Shown here: positions 54,725-64,000 of the stretch, one piece after another
Layout: each line of letters starts with the position of its first letter
How positions within the stretch are numbered: the stretch's first letter is position 1
Notes under the pieces: model-generated
What the model was told of the DNA's origin: nothing
What the model saw: only the letters and a program-made list of their open reading frames with translations
Databases searched by the model: none
Source of the DNA: Aldrovandia affinis
Taxonomy: Eukaryota > Chordata > Actinopteri > Notacanthiformes > Halosauridae
Direction: 5' to 3'
DNA length: 64,000 nucleotides
NCBI GenBank assembly: GCA_029706075.1
Contig: JAINUG010000052.1
Span: 2,569,498 to 2,633,497, forward strand
Position numbers and translations under genes: made by a program

Positions 54725-56072
54725 CAGTTTTTTTCAGTTGCTAACAAGCATCGGTCAATACTGAAGACACTTTTTTAAAAACTCTTCATACAGTCTGCAT
54801 TACCAACATGCATCTTAGCCAAACAGTTAATCTTACTTACAAAACTCACTCAAACCACCAAAACACTTCATACATGTCTCAAAATAAGGCAACAATTCTC
54901 ACTCAGAAAGCATACATTGTCACTCATAACACACTGACCTAAAAAACATTAACAACAGGGAGCATTACATAAATTATGAACTTTTATCTTTGAAGTTTGA
55001 ATGATTTTTCACATAAATCAGTATTTCATTATAGAATAAGAATAACACCTTTTCACTTTATTGACTGTACTAAAGTATATGTAACAACAATGAATCAGAA
55101 ATGCAGAAATTTGCTTCAATATCGTTTATTTTTTCTATATCTCTGCATATAGTAATTTACTTGTGAAAAATAAAAAGTTGAAACAAAAAATAGCAATTTC
55201 CTGAAATTCCAGGGCTGCAATAATAATCACAAAAAAACAACAACGTGTATATTATAATCACTCATACTGTACAGTACTGTGAGGGTACGAGTTGTCCCTC
55301 TCTCCTGCATTTGGCCACAAGTTCTCATCAACATCACATCTTATGTCTTCTCTAGCGATGCATCTTGGAAAGTATCTTTTGGAATGTCTAATCCAACCCT
55401 GGCAGTCTTTAGGATAAATGTCTCCAAAGCCCACATTCATGGCATCCAGTAAGGACATCTGGTCATGTGAACGGTGGTCATACACCTTCCACCTCCACGC
55501 AGAGAAAAGCTATTCTATGGGGTTTAGGAAGGGGGAGTATAGAGGCAGGAATAGTACTAACATCCTGGGATGTGCAGCAAACCAGTCTGTGACTGCAGCA
55601 GAGTGGTGGAATGCCACATTATCCCACACAACAATGAAGGTAGGGGAGTTTCCTGCCCCTCTCTCCTCCGCTGGCACAAGTCGATTATGCAGGTCATCCA
55701 GAAAAGAAATGAGCCTCTCTGTATTGTAGGGGCCAATGAGTGGTTTGTGTAACAGCAAACCATCATTGGACAGTGCTGCACACATTGTGACGTAATTCTG
55801 TTTTGAATGCGTTTTTAACAGTTTTGAAAACAGTGTGTTAGCACTTGAAAAATGTCCTGCAAATATATAGTGTTTTGCGGGTGGTGGAGTATGAATGAGA
55901 AAAGAGTTCATGGATTTTGGAAAATGTGGTCATTGAATGCATTTTGTGTGAAAGCAATGAAAAATGATTAATTGTTTGGTCCACATAGACTTCTGGTTCG
56001 CTGACTGTGTGAAGAGTTTTGACAATGTGACTTCAGTTTTGACCAATGCATGTTAGCAGTTGAAAAAAACTG
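54725..56072 (-). mobile_element. TA-flanked DDE transposon, copy 2, with long TIRs
   Basis: The inverted repeats are about 70 bp and well conserved: cagtttttttcagttgctaa at 54725 and cagtttttttcaactgctaa inverted at 56072, continuing through aactcttca. TA on both sides (54723-54724, 56073-56074). Same superfamily and orientation as copy 1 but a distinct subfamily. Confidence 0.85.
55258..55911 (-). pseudogene. DDE transposase, copy 2, C-terminal two thirds
   Basis: The frame 55911-55510 holds YVTMCAALSNDGLLLHKPLI, FIVVWDNVAFHHSAAVTDWF (second aspartate), LPLYSPFLNPIE (glutamate). A stop after E interrupts the frame (a TAG where copy 1 reads EFFSAWRW), then 55485-55258 continues DHRSHDQMSLLDAM, CQGWIRHSKRYFPRC, REDIRCDVDE. 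The N-terminal RG-rich part, HTH and first aspartate are deleted. Confidence 0.78.
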
Positions 56073-56074
56073 TA

Positions 56075-56292
56075 AAATACAATCAAATTTCAAGATTAAG
56101 TGAAAAGTGGGCATATACAGTATGCAAATATTTATTATTTAAATTATTATTTATTATTTATTCTGATGTATCAGTGTTCATTTGCACATCCTCACTGAGT
56201 TTAAGCAATTATGCCCTCACGCCAGGCAAAAATAAATTTATAAATGTTCACACATGAAATCATATTTATTTAGGCCTAAAATCTAGAATATT
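56075..56292. other. no gene seen
   Basis: Short AT-rich gap between the DDE transposon and the Gypsy element. Confidence 0.5.
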
Positions 56293-56297
56293 GGTAG

Positions 56298-56738
56298 TGT
56301 CACGTCTCGTGTTCGTGTTCCCCGTAATTAGGTGTTTTCATTCGTTCCATGTTTTCCTGGTTGTCTGGTCCGTGTTTTCACTTTCACCTACCTGTTCCCA
56401 GTCTTGTCATTGTATTGTTTTCACCTGTTCCTCATGTGTCTGATTGCAGTTAGCTGCATTCATGTTAATTCCTGATTGTTTTCGTTATGTCTGATGTAGT
56501 TAGCTGTTCGTTTCCCATGTTCATTTCCTGATTGTCTCGTTATTGTATTATCGTTTTCACTTAATTCCTCATGTGTCTGATTGCAGTCAGCTGCATTCAT
56601 GTTTATTCCTGATTGTTTCTCGTTATGTCTAAATGTATTTAAGCTGTGTGTTTTCCCATGTTCGCCGCCAGATTGTCTTGTGCTTTGCGTTATGCTCACA
56701 TTACTCTCCGCGTTATCGCTGTTTCCCAGCGTTTGTGG

Positions 56739-56815
<77 letters not shown>

Positions 56816-57084
56816 CTCCAGTGTTCGTCAGTACCCCAGTCTCGTTCCCGCTCCTCCCTGTGTTCCCTGGACTGCCTTCGTTTTCGACCTTTGCCTGCCC
56901 ACTGACTACGCCTTGCCTGCCCCTGATACCCCTGAAGCCCGTAACGAACTCTGCCTGTCCCCGACCATCCTTTGGATCTCTGCATTGCCCTGATTACTCC
57001 TGCCCGACCTTTGCCTGTTCACTTAATAAAAGAAGTTTCTGCATTTCTGGGTCCGCGCCTGGTTTTCTGGTCCCTGCCTTGACA
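56298..57084 (+). repeat. 5' LTR (787 bp) with (TCGTGT)12 array
   Basis: It starts tgtcacgtctcg and ends cttgaca. It contains aataaa near 57025. A partial internal duplication of about 70 bp (catgtgtctgattgcagt) begins near 56433 and 56571. At 56739-56816 there are 12 perfect tcgtgt units and one variant, against 3 perfect units and 2 variants in the 3' LTR. Confidence 0.93.
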
Positions 57085-57100
57085 GAACAATCTGGCCAAG

Positions 57101-58054
57101 ATGGAACCAGCGGACCGATCCGAACCCATCGACGTAGCCCGTTACCACGGAATTCGCCTTGGACATCACGAAGCGGAGTTGCGGACGTTGCAGCAGACCG
57201 TCCAAGCTCTGGCGGAGCAGCTTTCGTCCATGATCCAAATCATCCAAGAGTCTGCAGAAACGGCCCGTTCTGCACAGAACGCAGTAATCCAGGTGCAGAC
57301 GCAAGCCGGTTATCAGAGGGGGTCCGAACCATGATTACCCCCTCCGGAACGCTACCTGGGCGACCCCAACTCATGTCGCGCTTTTTTGAGTCAATGCTCG
57401 CTAGTATTCGAACTCCAACCCTCCTCATTTCCTACGGAACGAGCGAGGGTCGCCTATGTAATCACACTCCTTGGGGGAAAAGCTTGACTATGGGGAACCT
57501 CTCTCTGGGAGTCTGGACACCCTGCTCTCACAACCTTCTCATCCTTCGCGGAGGAGATGAGAAGGGTTTTCGACCGGTCCTCGGTCGGACGGGCGGCGGC
57601 ACGTCAACTGCTTCAGCTTCGCCAAGGAGAACAATCCGTCTCGGACTACTCCATCGAGTTCCGGACCCTGGCGACCTCAGCAGGATGGAATGCCGTGGCC
57701 ACCTACGATGCCTTCATGCACGGTCTCTCCGACAGGGTTCTGGACGAACTAACTGTGTGCGATCTACCTCCGGACCTGGACAGACTTGTGGACCTGGCTA
57801 TCCGAATCGACACGCGTCTGCAGGAGAGAGGAAGAAGGCGTCACGAGTCTCCTGCTTCCTCCCGTTTCCGGCCGACGACACGACCCGACTTCCCCGCTCA
57901 ACCCACTGTGACTGTGGAGCCCATGCAGGGGAATCGGGCTCATCTATCCGAGGCCGAACGCCAGTGCCGCCGGGAGGGAGGACTTTGCCTTTACTGCGGA
58001 GGCAGGGGACATTTCTGGTCTTCGTGCCCGGTAAAAGACAACGCCCGTCAGTGA
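57101..58054 (+). pseudogene. gag with CCHC zinc knuckle, frameshifted
   Basis: It starts at ATG 57101 ([15 protein letters not shown]) shortly after the 5' LTR, followed by a coiled-coil-like segment ([16 protein letters not shown]). That frame ends at 57334. The capsid region continues in shifted frames ([12 protein letters not shown] near 57340) and then in 57557-58054: [54 protein letters not shown]. Near the end is one zinc knuckle, [14 protein letters not shown] (C-X2-C-X4-H-X4-C), which binds RNA. At least three indels between 57320 and 57556. Confidence 0.87.
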
Positions 58055-61000
58055 AGAGGGAGGTTCTGACGGGCGCCTCTCAGCTTTCAACCTTCCAACC
58101 CCAACGTCCCATGCTCCACGTTCTCCTCTCCTGGCAAGGAGAGCAGTTTCCGGTGCAGGCCCTGATTGACTCGGGGGCCGATGCCAACCTCATCTGCCCT
58201 ACCCTGGTTCATCGCATGGGAATCCCGGTGTCTCGTCTAGCGACACCTCTCCGCACCAAGACCCTGACCGGTACGCCTCTAGCAGTAATTCAGGAGATCA
58301 CCCAGCCCCTGGAGCTGCTTGTTTCTGGGAATCACAGAGGGAAGCTAGCACTCTATCTCATGGAGTCTCCCCATGCTCCAGTGGTGCTTGGCGGACCCTG
58401 GCTGGCAACCCACAATCCCAGTATTGACTGGACCACTGGTAACATCCGTGAGTGGAGCTCTTATTGTCAGAAGTCATGCCTCCGTTCCGCAGCTACCCCT
58501 GGAGACTCCACACCCGTGGCTAGAGAAGGACCAGTGGACCTGTCACTCGTGCCCTTTGAATACCACGACCTCGGCCAGGCTTTCAGCAAGTCCCGTGCCT
58601 GCACCTTGCCACCTCATCGTGCCTACGACTGCCCTATCGACCTATTTCCTGGTTCAACTCCTCCGAGAGGCCACCTATACTCATTGTCTGTCCCAGAGAA
58701 CAAAGCCATGGAGGAGTACATTGCCATCTCGTTGTCATCAGGAATTATCCGCCCTTCGTCATCCCCTGCTGGTGCTGGTTTCTTTGTTAAGAATAGAGAT
58801 GGAACTTTGCGTCCTTGCATTGATTACAGAGGTCTCAATGCCATTACCGTGAAGAACCGCTACCCTCTCCCATTGATGTCTTCGGCATTTGACAATCTCC
58901 AGGAGGGACAGTTTTTCACCAAATTGGATCTCCGCAACGCCTACCACCTGGTCCGGATTCGGGAGGGGGATGAATGGAAGACCGCATTCAACACTCACTC
59001 TGGTCATTATGAATACCTGGCCATGCCATTTGGACTCACCAACGCTCCTGCCGTCTTCCAGGGATTGGTGAATGACGTCCTCCGGGACATGCTGTCCCAG
59101 TTTGTGTATGTCTACCTGGATGACATTCTGATTTTCTCTAGAACCTTAGAGGAACACATACAGCATGTACGCCGGGTTATCCAGAGACTGCTAGAGAACC
59201 GATTGTTTATTAAAGCAGAGAAATGTGATTTCCATAAAGACTCTGTCCAATTTTTAGGTTTCATTATCTCCCGAGGCCATCTGGAGATGGACCCGCCAAG
59301 GTGCAGGCGGTACAGGAATGGCCCATACCCTCTGATCGCAAGCAACTCCAACGCTTCCTCGGGTTTGCAAATTTCTATAGACGCTTTGTGCGTAATTACA
59401 GCACGGTCGCCGCACCGTTAATATCTCTAACATCCACAAAGATTTGTTTCAGATGGAATCCTGATGCCCAGGCAGCCTTCGAGAGACTCAAGTCTCGATT
59501 CACGTCAGCCCCTGTCCTCGCACTCCCGGATCCCACGCGTCAGTTCGTTGTGGAGGTGGATGCCTCCGATTCAGGGACAGGGCGATTCTCTCACAAAGAA
59601 GCCCTGACAACAAGGTACATCCATGCGCTTTCTTTTCGCACCGCCTTTCCGCTACGGAGAGAAATTATAGCATTGGTGACCGTGAACTTTTAGCCATAAA
59701 ATTAGCCTTCGAAGAGTGGAGACACTGGCTTGAAGGGACTGCTGTGCCATTCCTGGTCTGGACGGACCACCGTAACCTGGAGTACCTCCACTCGGCCCAA
59801 CGTCTTAATCCACGTCAAGCCAGGTGGTCTCTATTTTTGCACGTTTTGTGTTTACCCTGTCTTTCGCCCTGGTTCCAAGAACACCAAGGCCGACGCCTTA
59901 TCCCGGGTCTACGCCTCTCCAGAGGAGGAAGGCAATCCTGAGCCCATCCTGCCGCCCAGCTGCATGGTAGCAGCAGCTGTGCTTGATATTGTTCAGATGG
60001 TGGAGGAGGCGCTCCACACCACACAGGTTCCCAGAGATACGCCGGCCAACCTCCTCTTCGTGCCTGAGACCGTCCGGCCCCAGGTGCTGGAGTGGGCACA
60101 TTCTTCCCCGATGGCCTGTCACCCCGGTGTTTCACGGACATTAGCCTTCATGTCCCGTAGATTTTGGTGGCCCACCATGAAGGACGACACAGCCGAATTT
60201 GTGGCAGCTTGTGTGCCCTGTGCTCGGTCCAAGACCTCTAATGCACGCCCCAGCGGTCTCCTTCAGCCCTTGGCTGTCCCACGACGCCCGTGGTCCCATG
60301 TCGCCCTGGACTTTGTAACTGGTCTACCACCATCTGAAGGTAACACAGTCGTCCTTACGGTGGTAGACCGGTTTTCTAAGAGTGTGCATTTCATCCCGCT
60401 GCCTAAACTCCCCTCTGCTAAGGAGACCGCTGAGCTCATGGTGAGACATGTTTTTCGCCTCCACGGACTACCACAGGAGATGACCTCGGACCGGGGGCCC
60501 CAGTTCTCCAGCGGGTTCTGGAAAGCGTTTTGCTCCCTGATCGGCGCCAAGCCCAACCTGTCCTCTGGGTTCCATCCAGAGACTAATGGCCAGACTGAGC
60601 GTTATAACCAGGAGCTGGGGAAGGGACTGCGCTGTCTGGCCGAACAAACTCCGGCTACCTGGCCTCGCTCCCTGCCCTGGGTGGAATACGCCCACAATTC
60701 CCTTCCCGTATCCTCTACCGGAATCTCTCCTTTTAAATGTTGTTTGGGATACCAACCTCCTCTGTTCCCAGAGGAGGAGAAGGAGGTGGAGGTGCCGTCT
60801 GCCCAGGCCCTCATCTCAAGAGCCCGAAGTACATGGCGAAGAGCACGTGTCACCCTACTTCGCCACGTCTCAGCCATGAAGAGCCAGGCCGACCGCCACC
60901 GTCGTCCGGCCCCTCGCTACAGGGTCGGCCAGAAGGTCTGGCTCTCTGCCAAGGACATTCCCCTGCGGGGATCTTGTAAAAAGTTATCCCCTAGATTTAT

Positions 61001-61409
61001 TGGTCCCTACCCCATCATTCGTGTTATCACCCCCTCGGCCATACAGTTGCGCCTCCCCCCTCCCCTACGCCGCATCCATCCTGTGTTTCACGTGTCTCGT
61101 CTCAAACCCTATCTTGTCTCTCGTTTTAGCCCTCCTGTCCGCACCCCACCTCCCCCCCGGCTCATCGAAGGGGGCCCAGTCTACACCGTTCGCCGCCTGC
61201 TGGATGTCCGACGCAGGGGCCGTGGTCGCCAATTTCTGGTGGATTGGGAGGGGTACGGTCCCGAGGAACGCAGGTGGGTGCTCGAGAGACATATCGTCGA
61301 CCCCTCCCTAATCCAGGAATTCCTGCGTCGGCATCCGATACAGGTTGGTGATCCGCCAGGTGGCGTCCCTAGGGGGTACTGTCACGTCTCGTGTTCGTGT
61401 TCCCCGTAA
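58050..61409 (+). pseudogene. pol: protease, RT, RNase H, integrase, chromodomain
   Basis: Pol lies in the -1 frame relative to gag. Protease: [14 protein letters not shown] (DSG active site). [61 protein letters not shown] shift near 59296 moves the RT-RNase H link into 59301-59693 ([31 protein letters not shown]); shifts near 59580, 59640 and 59850 break RNase H. The frame 59730-61409 holds DALSRVY, integrase zinc domain ([10 protein letters not shown]), [37 protein letters not shown] (D,D,E), GPYPIIRVI, and a chromodomain ([31 protein letters not shown]). The chromodomain may guide integration to particular chromatin. Confidence 0.92.
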
Positions 61410-62125
61410 TTAGGTGTTTTCATTCGTTCCATGTTTTCCTGGTTGTCTGGTCCGTGTTTTCACTTTCACCTACCTGTTCCCAGTCTTGTCATTGTATTGT
61501 TTTCACCTGTTCCTCATGTGTCTGATTGCAGTTAGCTGCATTCATGTTAATTCCTGATTGTTTCTCGTTATGTCTGATGTAGTTAGCTGTTCGTTTCCCA
61601 TGTTCATTTCCTGATTGTCTCGTTATTGTATTATCGTTTTCACTTAATTCCTCATGTGTCTGATTGCAGTCAGCTGCATTCATGTTTATTCCTGATTGTT
61701 TCTCGTTATGTCTAAATGTATTTAAGCTGTGTGTTTTCCCATGTTCGTCGCCAGATTGTCTTGTGCTTTGCGTTATGCTCACATTACTCTCCCGCGTTAT
61801 CTCTGTTTCCCAGCGTTTTGTGGCTTCGTGTTCGTGTTCGTGTTTGTGCTTGTGCTCCAGTGTTCGTCAGTACCCCAGTCTCGTTCCCGCTCCTCCCTGT
61901 GTTCCCTGGACTGACTTCTCGTTTTCGACCTTTGCCTGCCCACTGACTACGCCTTGCCTGCCCCTGATACCCCTGAAGCCCGTAACGAACTCTGCCTGTC
62001 CCCGACCATCCTTTGGATCTCTGCATTGCCCTGATTACTCCTGCCCGACCTTTGCCTGTTCACTTAATAAAAGAAGTTTCTGCATTTCTGGGTCTGCGCC
62101 TGGTTTTCTGGTCCCTGCCTTGACA
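61380..62125 (+). repeat. 3' LTR (746 bp)
   Basis: Collinear and nearly identical with the 5' LTR except for the shorter tcgtgt array (61826-61857) and a few substitutions and indels. The pol frame runs 29 bases into it before its stop at 61409. Confidence 0.93.
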
Positions 62126-62266
62126 GGTAGACTATGTGATGACATTAGATAGATTTGTAGAATAGCACTTTTTCCCGATACGTGACCTTACATGATGTGC
62201 ATGGTGTTACTAGCATGGTGCAATTGCGGATGATAAAATGTTGAGACAGAGACAGAGGGAAGAAAT

Positions 62267-62734
62267 GTGAATCAGGGTCTGAAAAAAGAAATTAAAAAGA
62301 GTAAAAGAAAGGAAGAGTTCAGGGCCCCGCTGAGAGGTTCCTTTGATGCATTTCTCACAAAAACCAGCGAGGCAGCTTTTCGGTCCCAGACCGTAGGCCT
62401 AAGCACTGAAGGTGATGAGGAAGCTAACGTATGGGAAGCTGGCACTAGCAGCCGTATGGCACAGGCACAGACCCAGGGGATGGTTGTTGCGGCCCAGATC
62501 GTTGAAGAAGAAGATTCGGAGGCGGAGGAGGGTAGCAGCTGCACCGGCAGCAGGGCTGCCCAGACCCAGGTGACAATGGTCAGGAGCGGCGAAGAAGGGG
62601 ATACGGAGGCAGAAGAGGGGGCTAGTCATAGCAGAAGCAGCAACGGGGCTGAGAGTGAAACTAGTCAGTATCTAGTTAGTATCTTGCAGTGGTGGTATTG
62701 CGTAGGCTTGTTTTTTGTTTTTTTTCTTAGTTGA
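62267..62734 (+). other. unidentified open frame with acidic internal repeat
   Basis: 155 open codons. The first ATG is at 62455, so the upstream part would need an exon or another start. The N-terminal part is basic (KKEIKKSKRKEEF). The rest has two related acidic segments: AQTQGMVVAAQIVEEEDSEA and AQTQVTMVRSGEEGDTEAEE. It could be the N-terminal region of a hAT/ZMYM-type transposase or chance. I do not recognise it. Confidence 0.2.
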
Positions 62735-62817
62735 AAGGCAATGTCTTAAAAATAATACCAAGATACTTGAATTCAGATACAATGCTGTTTCTCCACCCTT
62801 CCCCCCTCCCCTTAATA

Positions 62818-62851
62818 TACAGGGGGTAGACAAAATGATGGAAACACCAAA
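62818..62851 (+). mobile_element. isolated Tc1-type terminal repeat
   Basis: The stretch acagggggtagacaaaatga then tggaaacacc, preceded by TA, matches the terminus of a common fish Tc1 family. No transposase or opposite terminus is visible before 64000. Confidence 0.6.
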
Positions 62852-62937
62852 AACGATATGAGTATTTATCAACTGGTTTTGTTGAGATTGGGTCACAGAG
62901 GTATAGACTCAATTCAGTTTTTTTAGGGCATTGTAAC

Positions 62938-63092
62938 ACCGGATAATGTAATAACTTTTCATAATGTAATAACTTTTTCCTTTACAATGAGTTTATAATG
63001 TAATACAACTGGATAATGTAATAACTTGCCGGATAATGTAATAAACATGTTAAACGGATAATGTAATAACTTTTGCCGGACAATGTAATAAC
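62938..63092 (+). repeat. clustered copies of ATAATGTAATAAC
   Basis: The motif ggataatgtaataac or a close variant occurs about seven times in 155 bp at uneven spacing (starting near 62942, 62960, 62995, 63013, 63034, 63057 and 63080), several times followed by tt(tt)gccgg. Confidence 0.9.
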
Positions 63093-63167
63093 ATATCAAA
63101 ATCACTGTATTTATGTATTATTTAAAAATGTGACACTTTGCAACACATTTTGTACAGACAAACTTGT

Positions 63168-63241
63168 GCATGCACACACATGTACGCACATACACGTGCA
63201 CATGCTCTCTGTCTCTCTCTTTCACTCACACACACACACAG
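63168..63241. repeat. CA-rich microsatellite
   Basis: Imperfect cacaca/gtgcac words ending in (ca)n at 63225-63240. Confidence 0.8.
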
Positions 63242-64000
63242 ATACCAATGTACCATAGTTTCTTAGAGAGTATAAAATTGTAGTCAGTCAATGTGGCACC
63301 GATAAACTTTATGTGGCAAATACTAGCTATGTATAATTTTGTTTGAGTCACCAAATGTTTTGAGATAGTGGCACATCCAGTTAACAAACTTAACTAACAG
63401 CGCTACCCACTGTGACTGTGGTGTTGTTCTGCTCTAGAATTGGACTGTTTCCAAAATGCTGTCAACCAATGTTTTATTGTCTCTGGTTGTAGTTTTTATT
63501 ACTGACCACTAGGTGCCTCTTACTGTAACAGAAGACATTCAGACATATCCAGACATTTGCATACATTTTTTCATCCAGTTTCTTGCTTCCTTCAAAGAAT
63601 GTTGAAAGGTAGGATATGAAATTGAGAAAGTAAAACAAAATATTTGAACATAAAACATTATATATGCTCACAAATGAGTATTACTTATGGCTAACTTATA
63701 AGGGTACACAGATATAATATTTGTGAGTAATAGTTTATACTATGCAAACAGTGCCTAGTTAGCTATGACAACACCAGTCATATTGTAAGTGGTCTACAAA
63801 CCTGACCCTAGAGAAGTTCTGAGTGCAGGATTTAGTTTTCTCAACCTGCACCAAAACATGCTGACTGTTGAACACCGTAGCACTATGATTTTAAGCAGTG
63901 TTGGGGAGTAGCTAAACTATTAGTTTAATAAAATTTTCCAGTAGCCTGTGGATAGATTAATTACTTTCAGAATGATGTAGCTTTCAAGTAGCCTAGTTAA

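Larger units (their letters stand above)
56298..62125 (+). mobile_element. Ty3/Gypsy chromodomain retrotransposon (chromovirus), almost complete
   Basis: Both LTRs are present (56298-57084, 61380-62125), with the 5-bp duplication ggtag at 56293-56297 and 62126-62130. Between them are gag with a CCHC knuckle, protease, RT, RNase H, integrase and a C-terminal chromodomain, in the normal Gypsy order. A purine tract (ctagggggtac, to 61379) precedes the 3' LTR. The LTRs are nearly the same except for a hexamer array, so insertion is recent, but single-base indels have broken gag and pol. No envelope gene. Confidence 0.93.
62131..64000. other. no secure gene; Tc1 end, repeated 15-mer, CA run
   Basis: It holds an unexplained acidic frame at 62267-62734, a Tc1-type terminus at 62818-62851, several copies of ataatgtaataac (62943-63092) and (CA)n near 63170-63241. 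63242-64000 shows nothing recognisable. Confidence 0.45.

Noticed and set aside
56581..57300. Long N-terminal extension (RVRVRV... run) of a 946-codon frame
   Set aside because: It is the 5' LTR read as protein; the run is the tcgtgt hexamer array, and the other two frames are equally open through it. The real gag start is 57101.
1..64000. A bacterial or phage-type gene system, toxin gene or defence island
   Set aside because: No operon-like runs of intact genes, no ribosome-binding-site pattern, and all long frames belong to eukaryotic mobile elements.

Overview
The window looks like nuclear DNA of a teleost fish. The evidence is repeat content: Rex1-, L2-, CR1- and L1-type LINEs, tRNA-derived SINEs ending in the common fish tail (gtaagtcgct...gcgtctgctaaat), several Tc1 elements, hAT elements, and a Gmr1-like Ty3/Gypsy element, a type first described from cod. 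There is no bacterial-style gene organisation. I cannot name the species. Almost every long reading frame belongs to a mobile element, and nearly all carry frameshifts or stops. Host coding evidence is limited to one convincing spliced exon at 6257-6535 (minus), one probable upstream non-coding exon near 8433-8600 (minus), and one weak candidate exon at 11667-11744 (minus).

Layout. 1-5147: 3' part of a Gmr1-like element whose integrase lies upstream of reverse transcriptase, split by a hAT-Charlie element at 199-2497. 5731-11960: a SINE, the host exons, promoter-like DNA and a diverged two-block repeat. 11971-15405: a SINE split by a Rex1-type LINE. 16367-17275: deleted hAT derivative. 17485-18056: L2 3' end. 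19284-19631: SINE. 20968-32780: a stack in which a Gypsy element with a deleted 5' end holds a SINE and, inside its 3' LTR, an L1. 33816-37930 and 46830-51360: two related CR1 LINEs in opposite orientation. 37997-46191: dense nest of SINEs, Tc1 elements, two hAT elements one inside the other, a solo LTR and a TTAA-flanked MITE inside a Tc1, and another solo LTR. 51919-52300: CA-rich array. 52422-54426 and 54725-56072: two related TA-flanked DDE transposons. 56298-62125: nearly complete chromodomain Ty3/Gypsy element with two LTRs and a 5-bp target duplication. 62131-64000: unassigned DNA with a Tc1 end and a repeated 15-mer.

These parts do not form a pathway. The order of insertion can be read from which element interrupts which, and many junctions show perfect target-site duplications. 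The most unusual item is the IN-before-RT Gypsy element; the next most useful are the nested insertions, two SINE types with different tRNA heads but one shared 3' tail, and the hexamer-length difference between otherwise similar LTRs of the element at 56298. I found no convincing sign of an undescribed defence, toxin or biosynthetic system.
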